A DNA stretch of 36,005 nucleotides from PVC group bacterium (GTDB lineage: Bacteria > GCA-001730085 > JADFSZ01), in the NCBI GenBank assembly GCA_022560555.1, contig JADFSZ010000001.1:1-36005 (forward strand). Reading direction: 5' to 3'. The position numbers and the translations under genes were made by a program. Positions 8,356-17,336 of the stretch are shown piece after piece. Positions within the stretch are counted from its first letter, which is position 1. Each line of letters opens with the position of its first letter. Under the pieces are notes generated by a model. The model ran no database searches, was not told the origin of the DNA, and saw only the letters and a program-made list of their open reading frames with translations.

Positions 8356-9543
8356 ATGGAATTTGTAAGTCGAACTTCGACAAACACGGATACCACGAAA
8401 GCCGTTGAGGAACTAACTCATGATCTCGATGGCACTTATCAATTCGGGATCCTTTTTATTTCCGGTGATTATCGAGATCATTTATCTGAACTTCTTTCAA
8501 AACTTCTCGCCTCCATTTCTGTGCAAACATTAATGGGATGCACTTGCTTGAGTGTCATCGGTTCACATGAAGAGCTCGAAGATCATCCGGGCATGGTTCT
8601 TTTTTTAGCAAAACTCCCGGGGGCTAAAATCGTTCCGTTCTCAATCAGTCAAAATCAAATGGGTCAATTTGAATCAATGAGCGAATGGCACAGTTTTTTT
8701 GATGTTTACCCGAATGAAAATCCCACTTTTTTTCTCTTGTCTGATCCTTTCATGTTTGACACACAAATGTTTATCGATGGCATCAACATGTCCTATCCGG
8801 GTCAAACCCTTGTCGGCGGCATTGCGTCCGGAGCGACACATCCCGGAGAGAACATGCTCTTTATTAACCAAGAGTTTTTTGATTCGGGAGCCGTAGGCCT
8901 CATCCTCACGGGAGAAGTGACGGTCAAAACAGTTGTTTCTCAAGGCTGTCGTCCTATTGGGAACACATATACCGTGACCAAGGCCGAGAGAAATATGATT
9001 TTCAGCATTGCTAATCATCCTGTTTTGGAAATTTTGCAGGACATTCTGGACAAATGCACTCCAACTGAAAAAGAACTTGCCACACAAGCGCTCTTTGTCG
9101 GGATTGTGATGGATGAATACCTTCACACGTTCAAACGAGGTGATTTTCTCATTCGCGGAGTTATCGGCGCGGATGAACAAGCAGGTGCCATCGCGATCGC
9201 AGATACCATTCAAACGGGACAGACCATTCAATTTCATGTCCGTGACGGCAAGACGGCCAAGGAAGATCTTGTCTCCTTACTCACATCATTGAAAACATCC
9301 CAAAAAAAAGATTTACCACAAGCCGCTTTGGTTTTTAATTGTAATGGGCGTGGTCAACATATGTATCAAGAACGCCATCATGACATCCAAGCGATCCAAA
9401 ATCATGTTGGTCCCATACCCGTGGCGGGTTTCTTTTGCGCCGGTGAAATCGGCCCTGTCGGAAAACGAAACTATCTTCATGGGTTTACAAACAGCATGGC
9501 CTTATTTTATCCGGCAGGGGATTCAGAACTGAAAAAATCATAA
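8356..9543 (+). CDS. FIST-domain sensor protein
   Basis: This 395-residue protein consists of an N-terminal FIST domain (about 20-205) and a FIST_C domain (about 215-375). FIST proteins are thought to be small-ligand sensors, often encoded near signal-transduction or metabolic genes. Family signs include MGCTCLSVIGSHEELEDHP, GGIASGATHP, GAVGLIL, SQGCRPIG and the C-terminal FNCNGRG and GFFCAGEIGPVG. It has no membrane segment, kinase or output domain, so any signalling must go through a partner. GGAGGA lies about nine bases before the ATG. The three-base gap to the redoxin gene points to one transcript and possibly redox-linked sensing, which is inference. Confidence 0.88.
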   Translation: MEFVSRTSTNTDTTKAVEELTHDLDGTYQFGILFISGDYRDHLSELLSKLLASISVQTLMGCTCLSVIGSHEELEDHPGMVLFLAKLPGAKIVPFSISQNQMGQFESMSEWHSFFDVYPNENPTFFLLSDPFMFDTQMFIDGINMSYPGQTLVGGIASGATHPGENMLFINQEFFDSGAVGLILTGEVTVKTVVSQGCRPIGNTYTVTKAERNMIFSIANHPVLEILQDILDKCTPTEKELATQALFVGIVMDEYLHTFKRGDFLIRGVIGADEQAGAIAIADTIQTGQTIQFHVRDGKTAKEDLVSLLTSLKTSQKKDLPQAALVFNCNGRGQHMYQERHHDIQAIQNHVGPIPVAGFFCAGEIGPVGKRNYLHGFTNSMALFYPAGDSELKKS

Positions 9544-9589
9544 AGCTAATCTTATCTATGCATTACAAAATTATCACTGTTCGTTTTCC

Positions 9590-9618
9590 TTGACGATTAA
9601 GCTAAAATGTGCTATATT
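9590..9618 (+). promoter_or_regulatory. Promoter for the Fe-S carrier gene
   Basis: TTGACG (9590-9595) and TATATT (9613-9618) are 17 bases apart, with transcription expected near 9625. I looked for an IscR-type operator and did not find a convincing one. Confidence 0.7.
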
Positions 9619-9655
9619 GCCTTTATAATAGGTAGTTTGTGAAGAAACTAAAGCC

Positions 9656-10018
9656 ATGACTGATAAATTGAAAACCGAATCAAAGCCCACAGAGTATCCC
9701 ATCAGCCTCACGGATGGGGCCATCACAAAAGCGCTTCTGTCTATGAAAGCTGAAGGCAAGACCGGTTGGGGCCTAAAAATCTCAGTTAAAATCGGAGGAT
9801 GTGCAGGATACACCTATCTTTTATCATTTGTGGAGCATCCTCTGGACACGGATGAAATTCTTCAAATGCGGGAGCTGAAAGTCTTTGTCGACAAAAACGC
9901 GCTTCGTCTCATCAAGGGCATCACGATTGATTATCTTGACAGCCTCAACGAGAGCGGATTTAAGTTCATTAATCCAAATGCTAAAACCACTTGCGGCTGC
10001 GGCACATCTTTCAGCTAA
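9656..10018 (+). CDS. A-type iron-sulfur carrier (IscA/ErpA/HesB family)
   Basis: This 120-residue protein carries assembled Fe-S clusters to target enzymes. The three ligand cysteines are present: one in KIGGCAGY (residue 49) and two in the C-terminal CGCGTSFS. The usual GGCSG is GGCAG here. Length is slightly above the typical 105-115 because of a polar N-terminal extension. The fold signature LSLTDGAI-like strand, the middle FVDKNAL motif and IDYLDS-x-x-ESGFKF-x-NPNAK all fit. Whether it is IscA, ErpA or SufA cannot be told from sequence alone. It has its own promoter and is monocistronic. Likely clients nearby are BioB, ThiC and QueG, all Fe-S enzymes encoded just downstream. Confidence 0.88.
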   Translation: MTDKLKTESKPTEYPISLTDGAITKALLSMKAEGKTGWGLKISVKIGGCAGYTYLLSFVEHPLDTDEILQMRELKVFVDKNALRLIKGITIDYLDSLNESGFKFINPNAKTTCGCGTSFS

Positions 10019-10055
10019 TCCTCTCCTGGCCCACACCATTAAATCTCGTTAATGT

Positions 10056-10084
10056 TTGCTTTTGTTTCCTTCCTATAATATAAT
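10056..10084 (+). promoter_or_regulatory. Promoter for thiC
   Basis: TTGCTT (10056-10061) lies 17 bases from TATAAT (10079-10084), which overlaps a second TATAAT at 10074-10079. Transcription near 10091 would give a leader of about 65 bases. I do not see the CTGAGA or ACCTGA elements of a TPP riboswitch in it. Confidence 0.6.
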
Positions 10085-10123
10085 TTCCAACAGCTTAAAC
10101 CTTAATGGTCGCTTCTCCTCTAA

Positions 10124-11968
<1,845 letters not shown>

Positions 11969-11972
11969 AAAA

Positions 11973-12014
11973 AGTTTCTAGCTTCTGGTTTTTTGTAGTT
12001 GTTTGTGTGTTGTC
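11973..12014 (+). repeat. Heptamer-period array between thiC and bioB
   Basis: Units AGTTTCT (11973-11979), AGCTTCT (11980-11986) and GGTTTTT (11987-11993) are clear; three more decayed units continue to 12014. The unit resembles the RGTTTTC units of the array at 31017-31065. An imperfect GTGTG/CACAC hairpin overlaps its right end. Confidence 0.45.
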
Positions 12015-12047
12015 ACACTATTTACTATTTTACAAATTACGGTAAAC

Positions 12048-13139
12048 ATGGATCGTTCCTTTTATACCCAACTGGCCTCTAACAGCATCCAAGAGATCTC
12101 TCCCGATACGGACATCTCTCTTAGAATCCTTCGTGATCCGTCCCTAGAACTCTTACCCCTTCTTGACGCGGCTTTTGAAGTCCGTAAAAAATTTACAGGT
12201 AAAGAAGTTGCCATTCACATCATCAACAATGCGCAAAACGGCTTTTGTCCCGAAGATTGTCATTACTGCGCTCAGGCAAAAACATCCCGGGCAGATATTG
12301 ATGAGTATCCCACAAAGTCGGATGATGAGATTCTCGAAGAAGCTCGGATCGCGTATGAGTCCGGGGCGTTTCGATATTGCCTTGTTTATGCCGGACGAGG
12401 CCCCAGTCATAAAAGGGCATTGCATATCGCCGGCTTGATTCGATCAATCAAAGAGAAGTATCCCCTCCAGGTCTGTGTATCCGCAGGTCTCATGGACAAA
12501 TACAATATTAAAGTTCTCAAAGAGGCCGGCCTAGACCGACTTAATCATAATTTAAATTCTTCGGAAAGTTTTTACCCTAAAATTTGCTCCACACACACGT
12601 ATCAGGACCGTCTCAACACTTTGAAAGCCGCCCGTGACGCTCAATTGGAAATTTGTTCCGGCATGATCGCCGGAATGGGAGAAACACCCAAAGATATTGT
12701 CGAAGTGGCCCAAACGCTTCTTGAGCTGAAAGCTCCTTCGATCCCAATCAATTTTCTTATACCGATCGAAGGGAATGTTCTTGGGGCCCCTCAGGGTCTC
12801 ACTCCCGAATATTGTTTACGCATATTGTGTCTGTTTCGGTTTATAAATCCCAAATCCGAAATCCGGGCGGCCGCGGGTCGCGAAGGGCATTTGCGTTCGA
12901 TGGAAGTCATGGCGCTTTACCCGGCCAACTCGATTTTTATGGAAGGATATCTGAATACATTGGGGCTTGATCGATCGCGTGTCCTCCGGATGATACAAGA
13001 TGCCGGATTCACGATTAAAGGCGCCCTTTCTCTCGATGATCTGATAGACAAAGAAAATCAAAACTCCGGCTTTCATATCGATGGAACTCAGTCGTTTATG
13101 AAATCATTAAACGATCTTCGCCCCGTAAAACAACCCTGA
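12048..13139 (+). CDS. bioB: Biotin synthase BioB
   Basis: BioB is a radical-SAM enzyme that inserts sulfur into dethiobiotin as the last step of biotin synthesis. The SAM cluster cysteines are C67, C71 and C74 in FCPEDCHYC. Later family landmarks are VCVSAGLM, RLNHNLNSS, TYQDRLNTL, CSGMIAGMGET, INFLIPIEGN and RAAAGRE, whose arginine ligates the auxiliary [2Fe-2S] cluster in known BioB. The product has 363 residues from the ATG at 12048. A TTG at 12003 would add 15 residues, but those are encoded by the end of a repeat-rich spacer and are rejected. No other biotin gene is nearby. The queG gene follows after 19 bases. Confidence 0.95.
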   Translation: MDRSFYTQLASNSIQEISPDTDISLRILRDPSLELLPLLDAAFEVRKKFTGKEVAIHIINNAQNGFCPEDCHYCAQAKTSRADIDEYPTKSDDEILEEARIAYESGAFRYCLVYAGRGPSHKRALHIAGLIRSIKEKYPLQVCVSAGLMDKYNIKVLKEAGLDRLNHNLNSSESFYPKICSTHTYQDRLNTLKAARDAQLEICSGMIAGMGETPKDIVEVAQTLLELKAPSIPINFLIPIEGNVLGAPQGLTPEYCLRILCLFRFINPKSEIRAAAGREGHLRSMEVMALYPANSIFMEGYLNTLGLDRSRVLRMIQDAGFTIKGALSLDDLIDKENQNSGFHIDGTQSFMKSLNDLRPVKQP

Positions 13140-13158
13140 ATCTTCAAGAGCTCATTTC

Positions 13159-14097
13159 ATGATAAATTCTATCCGGAAAGATGTGAAGAATCATGCTCTT
13201 TCTCAATTAGGCTTTGATGATTGTCGTTTTACGAAAGTTGATAGCCCAAACAATATCACACGTTACAAAGAGTGGCTTTCGAAAAATTTTCATGGAGAAA
13301 TGAGCTATCTAGAAAGACACACCGCATTTAAAGAAGATCTAAATCTCTTGCTTCCGGACGTTAAATCCGCAATCGTTCTCGCCAAAAACTACAAAAACAC
13401 AAACAAAAAACATCTCAATCAAAAACACAAAATTGCCCGATACGCTGTGGGCCAAGATTACCACGAAGTGATTTCTAAAAAATTAAGCCATTTTGAGCGT
13501 TATTTAAATACTGTCTTACCCGAACATAATTTTTACGCCGGGGTGGACAGCCGCCCTATTCCGGAACGGGATCTGGCTTTAAAGGCCGGGATTGGATTTC
13601 GAGGAAAGAACAGCATGGTGATTAAGCCCGGCTTAGGCAGCTATTTCTTCCTCGCGGTTATTCTTTCGACCTATGAGTTTATGCCTGATCAACCCTCAAC
13701 CGTTAATTGCGGTCAATGCCGCTTGTGTCTGGATGCATGCCCAACGGGTGCGATTACGGATGATTATGAAGTGGACTCGAGAAAGTGTATCAGCTATTTA
13801 ACGATCGAAAAAAAGACTCCCTTGAATGACGGTGAGCTCCAAAGCCTCAACAACTGGATGTTTGGATGTGATATCTGCCAAGAAGTCTGTCCTTACAACC
13901 ACAAACAAGGCAATCTTACGAATTGGAAAGAGTTTGATTCATCCGGCGGTGTTGGTTTTTCTTTTTTTGATAAGCAAAACCCACAAACTGATTTAGCGCT
14001 AGAAATCCCCAAACATTCCGCAATGTATCGATCCCGAAAAAACATCGGCACAATATGGAAAAACATCCATGCCTCGAGACCCGGCATCCGGGGCTAA
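13159..14097 (+). CDS. queG: Epoxyqueuosine reductase QueG
   Basis: QueG performs the last step of queuosine synthesis in tRNA, reducing epoxyqueuosine with the help of cobalamin and two [4Fe-4S] clusters. Cluster ligands are visible as C184, C187, C190 and C194 in CGQCRLCLDAC, and C210 with C237, C240 and C244 in CDICQEVC. The probable catalytic acid is D130 in AGVDSRPIPERD. The N-terminal DUF1730 region and the GFRGKNSM motif fit as well. At 312 residues it is the short form without the C-terminal HEAT repeats. It probably shares a transcript with bioB, 19 bases upstream. Confidence 0.95.
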   Translation: MINSIRKDVKNHALSQLGFDDCRFTKVDSPNNITRYKEWLSKNFHGEMSYLERHTAFKEDLNLLLPDVKSAIVLAKNYKNTNKKHLNQKHKIARYAVGQDYHEVISKKLSHFERYLNTVLPEHNFYAGVDSRPIPERDLALKAGIGFRGKNSMVIKPGLGSYFFLAVILSTYEFMPDQPSTVNCGQCRLCLDACPTGAITDDYEVDSRKCISYLTIEKKTPLNDGELQSLNNWMFGCDICQEVCPYNHKQGNLTNWKEFDSSGGVGFSFFDKQNPQTDLALEIPKHSAMYRSRKNIGTIWKNIHASRPGIRG

Positions 14098-14127
14098 TCG
14101 GTCCCTTGTTGCTCACTAGAATACTAT

Positions 14128-14156
14128 TTGACACTTGTTCATAGGTTCTATAAAAT
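14128..14156 (+). promoter_or_regulatory. Promoter for the trxB-men operon
   Basis: A perfect TTGACA (14128-14133) is 17 bases from TAAAAT (14151-14156). Transcription should start near 14163. No equally good promoter lies between the men genes, so this one probably drives the whole cluster through menH. Confidence 0.7.
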
Positions 14157-14162
14157 CCTTTG

Positions 14163-14247
14163 CTCATGGGGCCCAAACCCCGACGAAAGCAAGACGGCTC
14201 TTAACCGTCTATGCTATGTACACTTACCTAAATCAAGGACAAAAAGA
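14163..14247 (+). promoter_or_regulatory. Structured 5' leader of the trxB-men operon
   Basis: The predicted leader is about 85 bases long and holds two hairpins. GGGG (14168-14171) pairs with CCCC (14178-14181). AGCAAGACGG (14188-14197) pairs with CCGTCT-A-TGCT (14205-14215), ten pairs with one bulged A around the loop CTCTTAA. The ribosome binding site AAGGAC (14235-14240) follows in an unpaired stretch. I cannot assign it to a known riboswitch class. Confidence 0.45.
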
Positions 14248-15216
14248 ATGAGTGAAAATGTGATCATTATCGGCTCAGGTCCTGCCGGACACGCAGCCGC
14301 CATTTACACTGCCCGCGCCAAACTCAATCCCCTCATGTTTGAAGGATTCATGGCGGGCGGCGTCGCCGCGGGAGGACAACTAACAACCACGACAGATGTC
14401 GAAAATTATCCTGGATTTGAGGCCATCAGCGGGCCTGAACTCATGGAAAAAATGCGCAAGCAATCTCTCCGTTGCGGCACGCGCATTGAGACACTTACGG
14501 TGGATAGTGTAAATTTATCTCAACAGCCCTTTAGTGTCACTGTGGGTGATAAAACATATGAAACAAAAATAATCATTATCGCAACCGGAGCGACAGCCAA
14601 GCGTCTCCAGGCTCCCGGCGAAGATCTTTTTTGGCAAAAGGGAATTTCCGCATGCGCTGTATGTGACGGAGCTCTTCCGCTTTTTCGAGATAAACATCTT
14701 GTTGTCATTGGCGGTGGAGATACCGCCTGTGAAGAAGCCACATTTTTGACACACTTTGCGTCTAAAATCAGTATTCTAGTTCGCAGGGATAAAATGCGCG
14801 CGTCAAAAACGATGCAGGAGCGTGTGTTGACAAATAAAAAGATTGAAATGGTTTGGGATACTGTCCTTGTGGAAGCCATGGGTAACAAAATGCTGACACA
14901 TCTTAAAATTAAAAATGTTAAAACAAATAAAGAAAGCACCCTTGAAGCCGGCGGATTATTTTATGCTATAGGGCACACGCCGAACACCGAATTTTTGTCG
15001 GGGCAACTTGAACTCGATGAAACCGGATACGTCAAAACACGCCCCGGAGCCACCCTAACAAATATACCGGGTGTATTTGCCTGCGGCGATGTGCAAGACA
15101 AAACGTATCGCCAAGCCGTGACGGCGGCCGGTTCAGGATGCATGGCCGCTCTGGAGGCCGAACGCTATTTATCGGAAAAACCTCACTCAAATGACAAATC
15201 AAACTCTGGAATCTAA
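14248..15216 (+). CDS. trxB: Thioredoxin reductase
   Basis: This 322-residue FAD enzyme passes electrons from NADPH to thioredoxin. FAD-binding GSGPAG is at residues 9-14, the redox-active CAVC pair at C136 and C139, NADPH-binding GGGDTA at 155-160, and the second FAD motif in GVFACGDVQD. The NADPH arginines appear as VRRDKMRAS. A segment FMAGGVAAGGQLTTTTDVEN carries the insertion found in plant and chlamydial TrxB but absent from E. coli TrxB. The frame stays open upstream to 14128; the ATG at 14248 has AAGGAC eight bases before it. It is the first gene of a five-gene unit, and its end overlaps the menG start by 26 bases. Confidence 0.95.
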   Translation: MSENVIIIGSGPAGHAAAIYTARAKLNPLMFEGFMAGGVAAGGQLTTTTDVENYPGFEAISGPELMEKMRKQSLRCGTRIETLTVDSVNLSQQPFSVTVGDKTYETKIIIIATGATAKRLQAPGEDLFWQKGISACAVCDGALPLFRDKHLVVIGGGDTACEEATFLTHFASKISILVRRDKMRASKTMQERVLTNKKIEMVWDTVLVEAMGNKMLTHLKIKNVKTNKESTLEAGGLFYAIGHTPNTEFLSGQLELDETGYVKTRPGATLTNIPGVFACGDVQDKTYRQAVTAAGSGCMAALEAERYLSEKPHSNDKSNSGI

Positions 15217-15928
15217 AAGAGAAACCCAGGAAGAAATTTGGGCGATGTTTGATCAAATCGCCCCCCGGTACGATCTAGCCAACCGTCTTTTATCCTTTGG
15301 CCAAGACGTCTTATGGCGAAAGAATATAACGCAAGCCATCCCCAATGAGTCATCTTATGATGTTCTGGATGTCGCAACGGGAACCGCGGATGTTCCTTTA
15401 TCGTTAGTCAAAAACAAGAAAAGTATTCGCAAAGTTTACGGCATCGATATGTCATCGGAAATGCTCAAAGTCGGAACTAGAAAGATAGCTGAGCATTCTT
15501 TAGAGAATAAAATCAGCTTGTCCCTCGGTGATGCTACAGATATTCCCTTCCCTGATAATCGTTTTGATGTTGTAACAATCGCATTCGGCATTCGCAACAT
15601 TAAAGACACAAAAAAAGCTCTTCAAGAAATGAAACGTGTCTGCAAACCTGGCGGCTCTGTCATTATTCTAGAATTTTCACTTCCTGAAAACCCCCTCATG
15701 CGAAAATTTTATCTTTTCTACTTTCAAAAGGTTCTTCCGGTTGTCGCGGGATGGATCACGGGAAAAAAGGATGCATATCGCTATCTCAACAGCACGGTCA
15801 TGGCCTTTCCTTATGGCCGTGAGTTCAGCTCACTTCTTCAACAGGCAGGATTTATCGATATCAAAACCTCCACCCTTTCATGGGGCATTGCCTCTTTATA
15901 TCAAGCGCATATTGGGCATTCCGTATGA
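15191..15928 (+). CDS. menG: Demethylmenaquinone methyltransferase MenG/UbiE
   Basis: This 245-residue class I SAM methyltransferase carries out the final C-methylation of demethylmenaquinone. Motifs of the UbiE/MenG family are plain: MFDQIAPRYDLANRLLSFG near the N-terminus, the SAM loop DVATGTADV (about 60-68), GDATDIPFPDNRFD, and FGIRNI followed by EMKRVCKPGG. The family's AYRYLNSTVMAFP stretch is also present. Lying in a menF-menD-menH cluster, it acts on demethylmenaquinone rather than ubiquinone precursors. The start overlaps the end of trxB by 26 bases, and its TGA overlaps the menF ATG (ATGA, 15925-15928). Confidence 0.93.
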   Translation: MTNQTLESKRETQEEIWAMFDQIAPRYDLANRLLSFGQDVLWRKNITQAIPNESSYDVLDVATGTADVPLSLVKNKKSIRKVYGIDMSSEMLKVGTRKIAEHSLENKISLSLGDATDIPFPDNRFDVVTIAFGIRNIKDTKKALQEMKRVCKPGGSVIILEFSLPENPLMRKFYLFYFQKVLPVVAGWITGKKDAYRYLNSTVMAFPYGREFSSLLQQAGFIDIKTSTLSWGIASLYQAHIGHSV

Positions 15929-17286
15929 GTCCTGTTAAAAACATTATTGAGCTCTGTGACATCACTTTAATGCTCAGAGAGAAAATCCACAATCTTGACA
16001 CAAACTCAGACAAGAACCTATTTCGAATTGAAATTGATATCCAGGAATACTCGCCGTTAGATTGGCTTCTGGGACAGCACCATCCACTTCAATTTTACTG
16101 GGAAAGTCGTGACGGCAAATTCGAAGTCGCGTGGATCGGCTCAACAAAGAAATTTTTCTATCCTCAATCATTCGATTTAAAAACGCTCCATAATGAGATT
16201 CAAGACCTCATAACACAGGACAGCTCTCTGTTTTTACGTGTTTATGGGGGCCTGGCTTTTAGTAACAGAACCTCTCATGGATCTTTATGGAACCCGTTTG
16301 GTCAGGGAAGTTTTGTTTTGCCGCGTTTGGAGCTCATTCGTAACGATGATCAATATCTATGCGCGATCAACATCCTGAATAGCTCTCAAGACATTTCCTT
16401 AGCTCTGGAGGAACTCTCTCGAGTCCATTTTAAGCCCGGGTCTTCCGATAAAATTTATCCCGAGATCATTTCCCGGACGGATCTTCCCGATAAACCGACA
16501 TGGAAGGAACAAATTGAAGAAGCTCTTTTAGCTTTTCAAGAAAAGAGAATTGAAAAAATTGTCCTTGCTCGAAAATCCACTTTTAAATTCGCGAACAAGA
16601 TCCCCCCGCTTCTTCTTTTAAAAAGGCTTAAACAGATTTCAGCTCAATGCTATTATTTTTATTTTCAGCCATGTCCTCACACGGCATTTTTAGGGGCTTC
16701 GCCTGAACAGCTTTACAAAAGAGACCATCAAACGATGTGGACCGAAGCCCTGGCCGGAACGCGTCCCCGGGGGAAATCGGCCAAAACAGATCAGATGTGG
16801 AGTGATGAGCTTCTGACGTGCGACAAGGATATTCGCGAGCATGGTTTTGTCATCCACGGTATCCGTGAAATCTTGAGTACAATATCGAGCAAGATCGAGG
16901 AAGACCCTCAACTTAATATTTTAAAACTCACCGGTGGTCAACACCTCCTTTATAGATTCAAAAGCCTATGCCATCCAAATGTAAGCGATGCTGAAATCTT
17001 AATGGCTCTATCCCCTACGCCGGCTGTTGCGGGTTATCCAACCCAAAACGCTCTATCTATGATTGAAGAAATAGAGAATTTTGATCGGGGCTGGTACGCG
17101 GGGCCCATCGGGTGGTTGGGACATAATCAAGCCGAATTCGCGGTGGCCATTCGTTCAGGTTTAATGTGCGACAATCAACTGGATCTCTTTTCAGGCGCCG
17201 GGATCGTTAAAGGCTCGGTTCCGGATGCCGAGTGGGACGAAATCGAGGCAAAAATCGGCAGTTTCACAAAAGCCTTTTTGATCTAA
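15925..17286 (+). CDS. menF: Isochorismate synthase MenF
   Basis: This 453-residue enzyme of the chorismate-utilising family converts chorismate to isochorismate, the entry to classical menaquinone synthesis. The C-terminal catalytic domain begins around residue 190 with RIEKIVLARKSTF, whose lysine is the expected water-activating base. It continues with FLGASPEQLY, TEALAGTRPRG (general-acid glutamate), HGFVIHGIREIL, LKLTGGQHLL, PTPAVAGYP and GWYAGPIGWLG. The N-terminal 180 residues are divergent, as usual in MenF. The frame opens earlier (15880), but the ATG at 15925 overlaps the menG stop codon and fits the family start. Menaquinone MenF is preferred over siderophore EntC because menD and menH follow. 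Confidence 0.93.
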   Translation: MSPVKNIIELCDITLMLREKIHNLDTNSDKNLFRIEIDIQEYSPLDWLLGQHHPLQFYWESRDGKFEVAWIGSTKKFFYPQSFDLKTLHNEIQDLITQDSSLFLRVYGGLAFSNRTSHGSLWNPFGQGSFVLPRLELIRNDDQYLCAINILNSSQDISLALEELSRVHFKPGSSDKIYPEIISRTDLPDKPTWKEQIEEALLAFQEKRIEKIVLARKSTFKFANKIPPLLLLKRLKQISAQCYYFYFQPCPHTAFLGASPEQLYKRDHQTMWTEALAGTRPRGKSAKTDQMWSDELLTCDKDIREHGFVIHGIREILSTISSKIEEDPQLNILKLTGGQHLLYRFKSLCHPNVSDAEILMALSPTPAVAGYPTQNALSMIEEIENFDRGWYAGPIGWLGHNQAEFAVAIRSGLMCDNQLDLFSGAGIVKGSVPDAEWDEIEAKIGSFTKAFLI

Positions 17287-17336
17287 CTCTTTTTAAGAGG
17301 AAAATTTTTAAAGAAACATATCTTAAAGAAAAAATT

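Noticed and set aside
8674-9237. Open frame of 187 codons on the minus strand
   Set aside because: It is antisense to the well-supported FIST gene and shows no protein-like features.
12003-12047. TTG-initiated N-terminal extension of BioB
   Set aside because: The extension is encoded by repeat-derived spacer; the ATG at 12048 gives the normal family start.
14142-14230. GEMM-like (c-di-GMP-I riboswitch) words in the trxB leader, such as CAAACC and GACGAAAGC
   Set aside because: The spacing is wrong and there is no GNRA-capped second hairpin or matching outer stem, so I do not call a c-di-GMP riboswitch.
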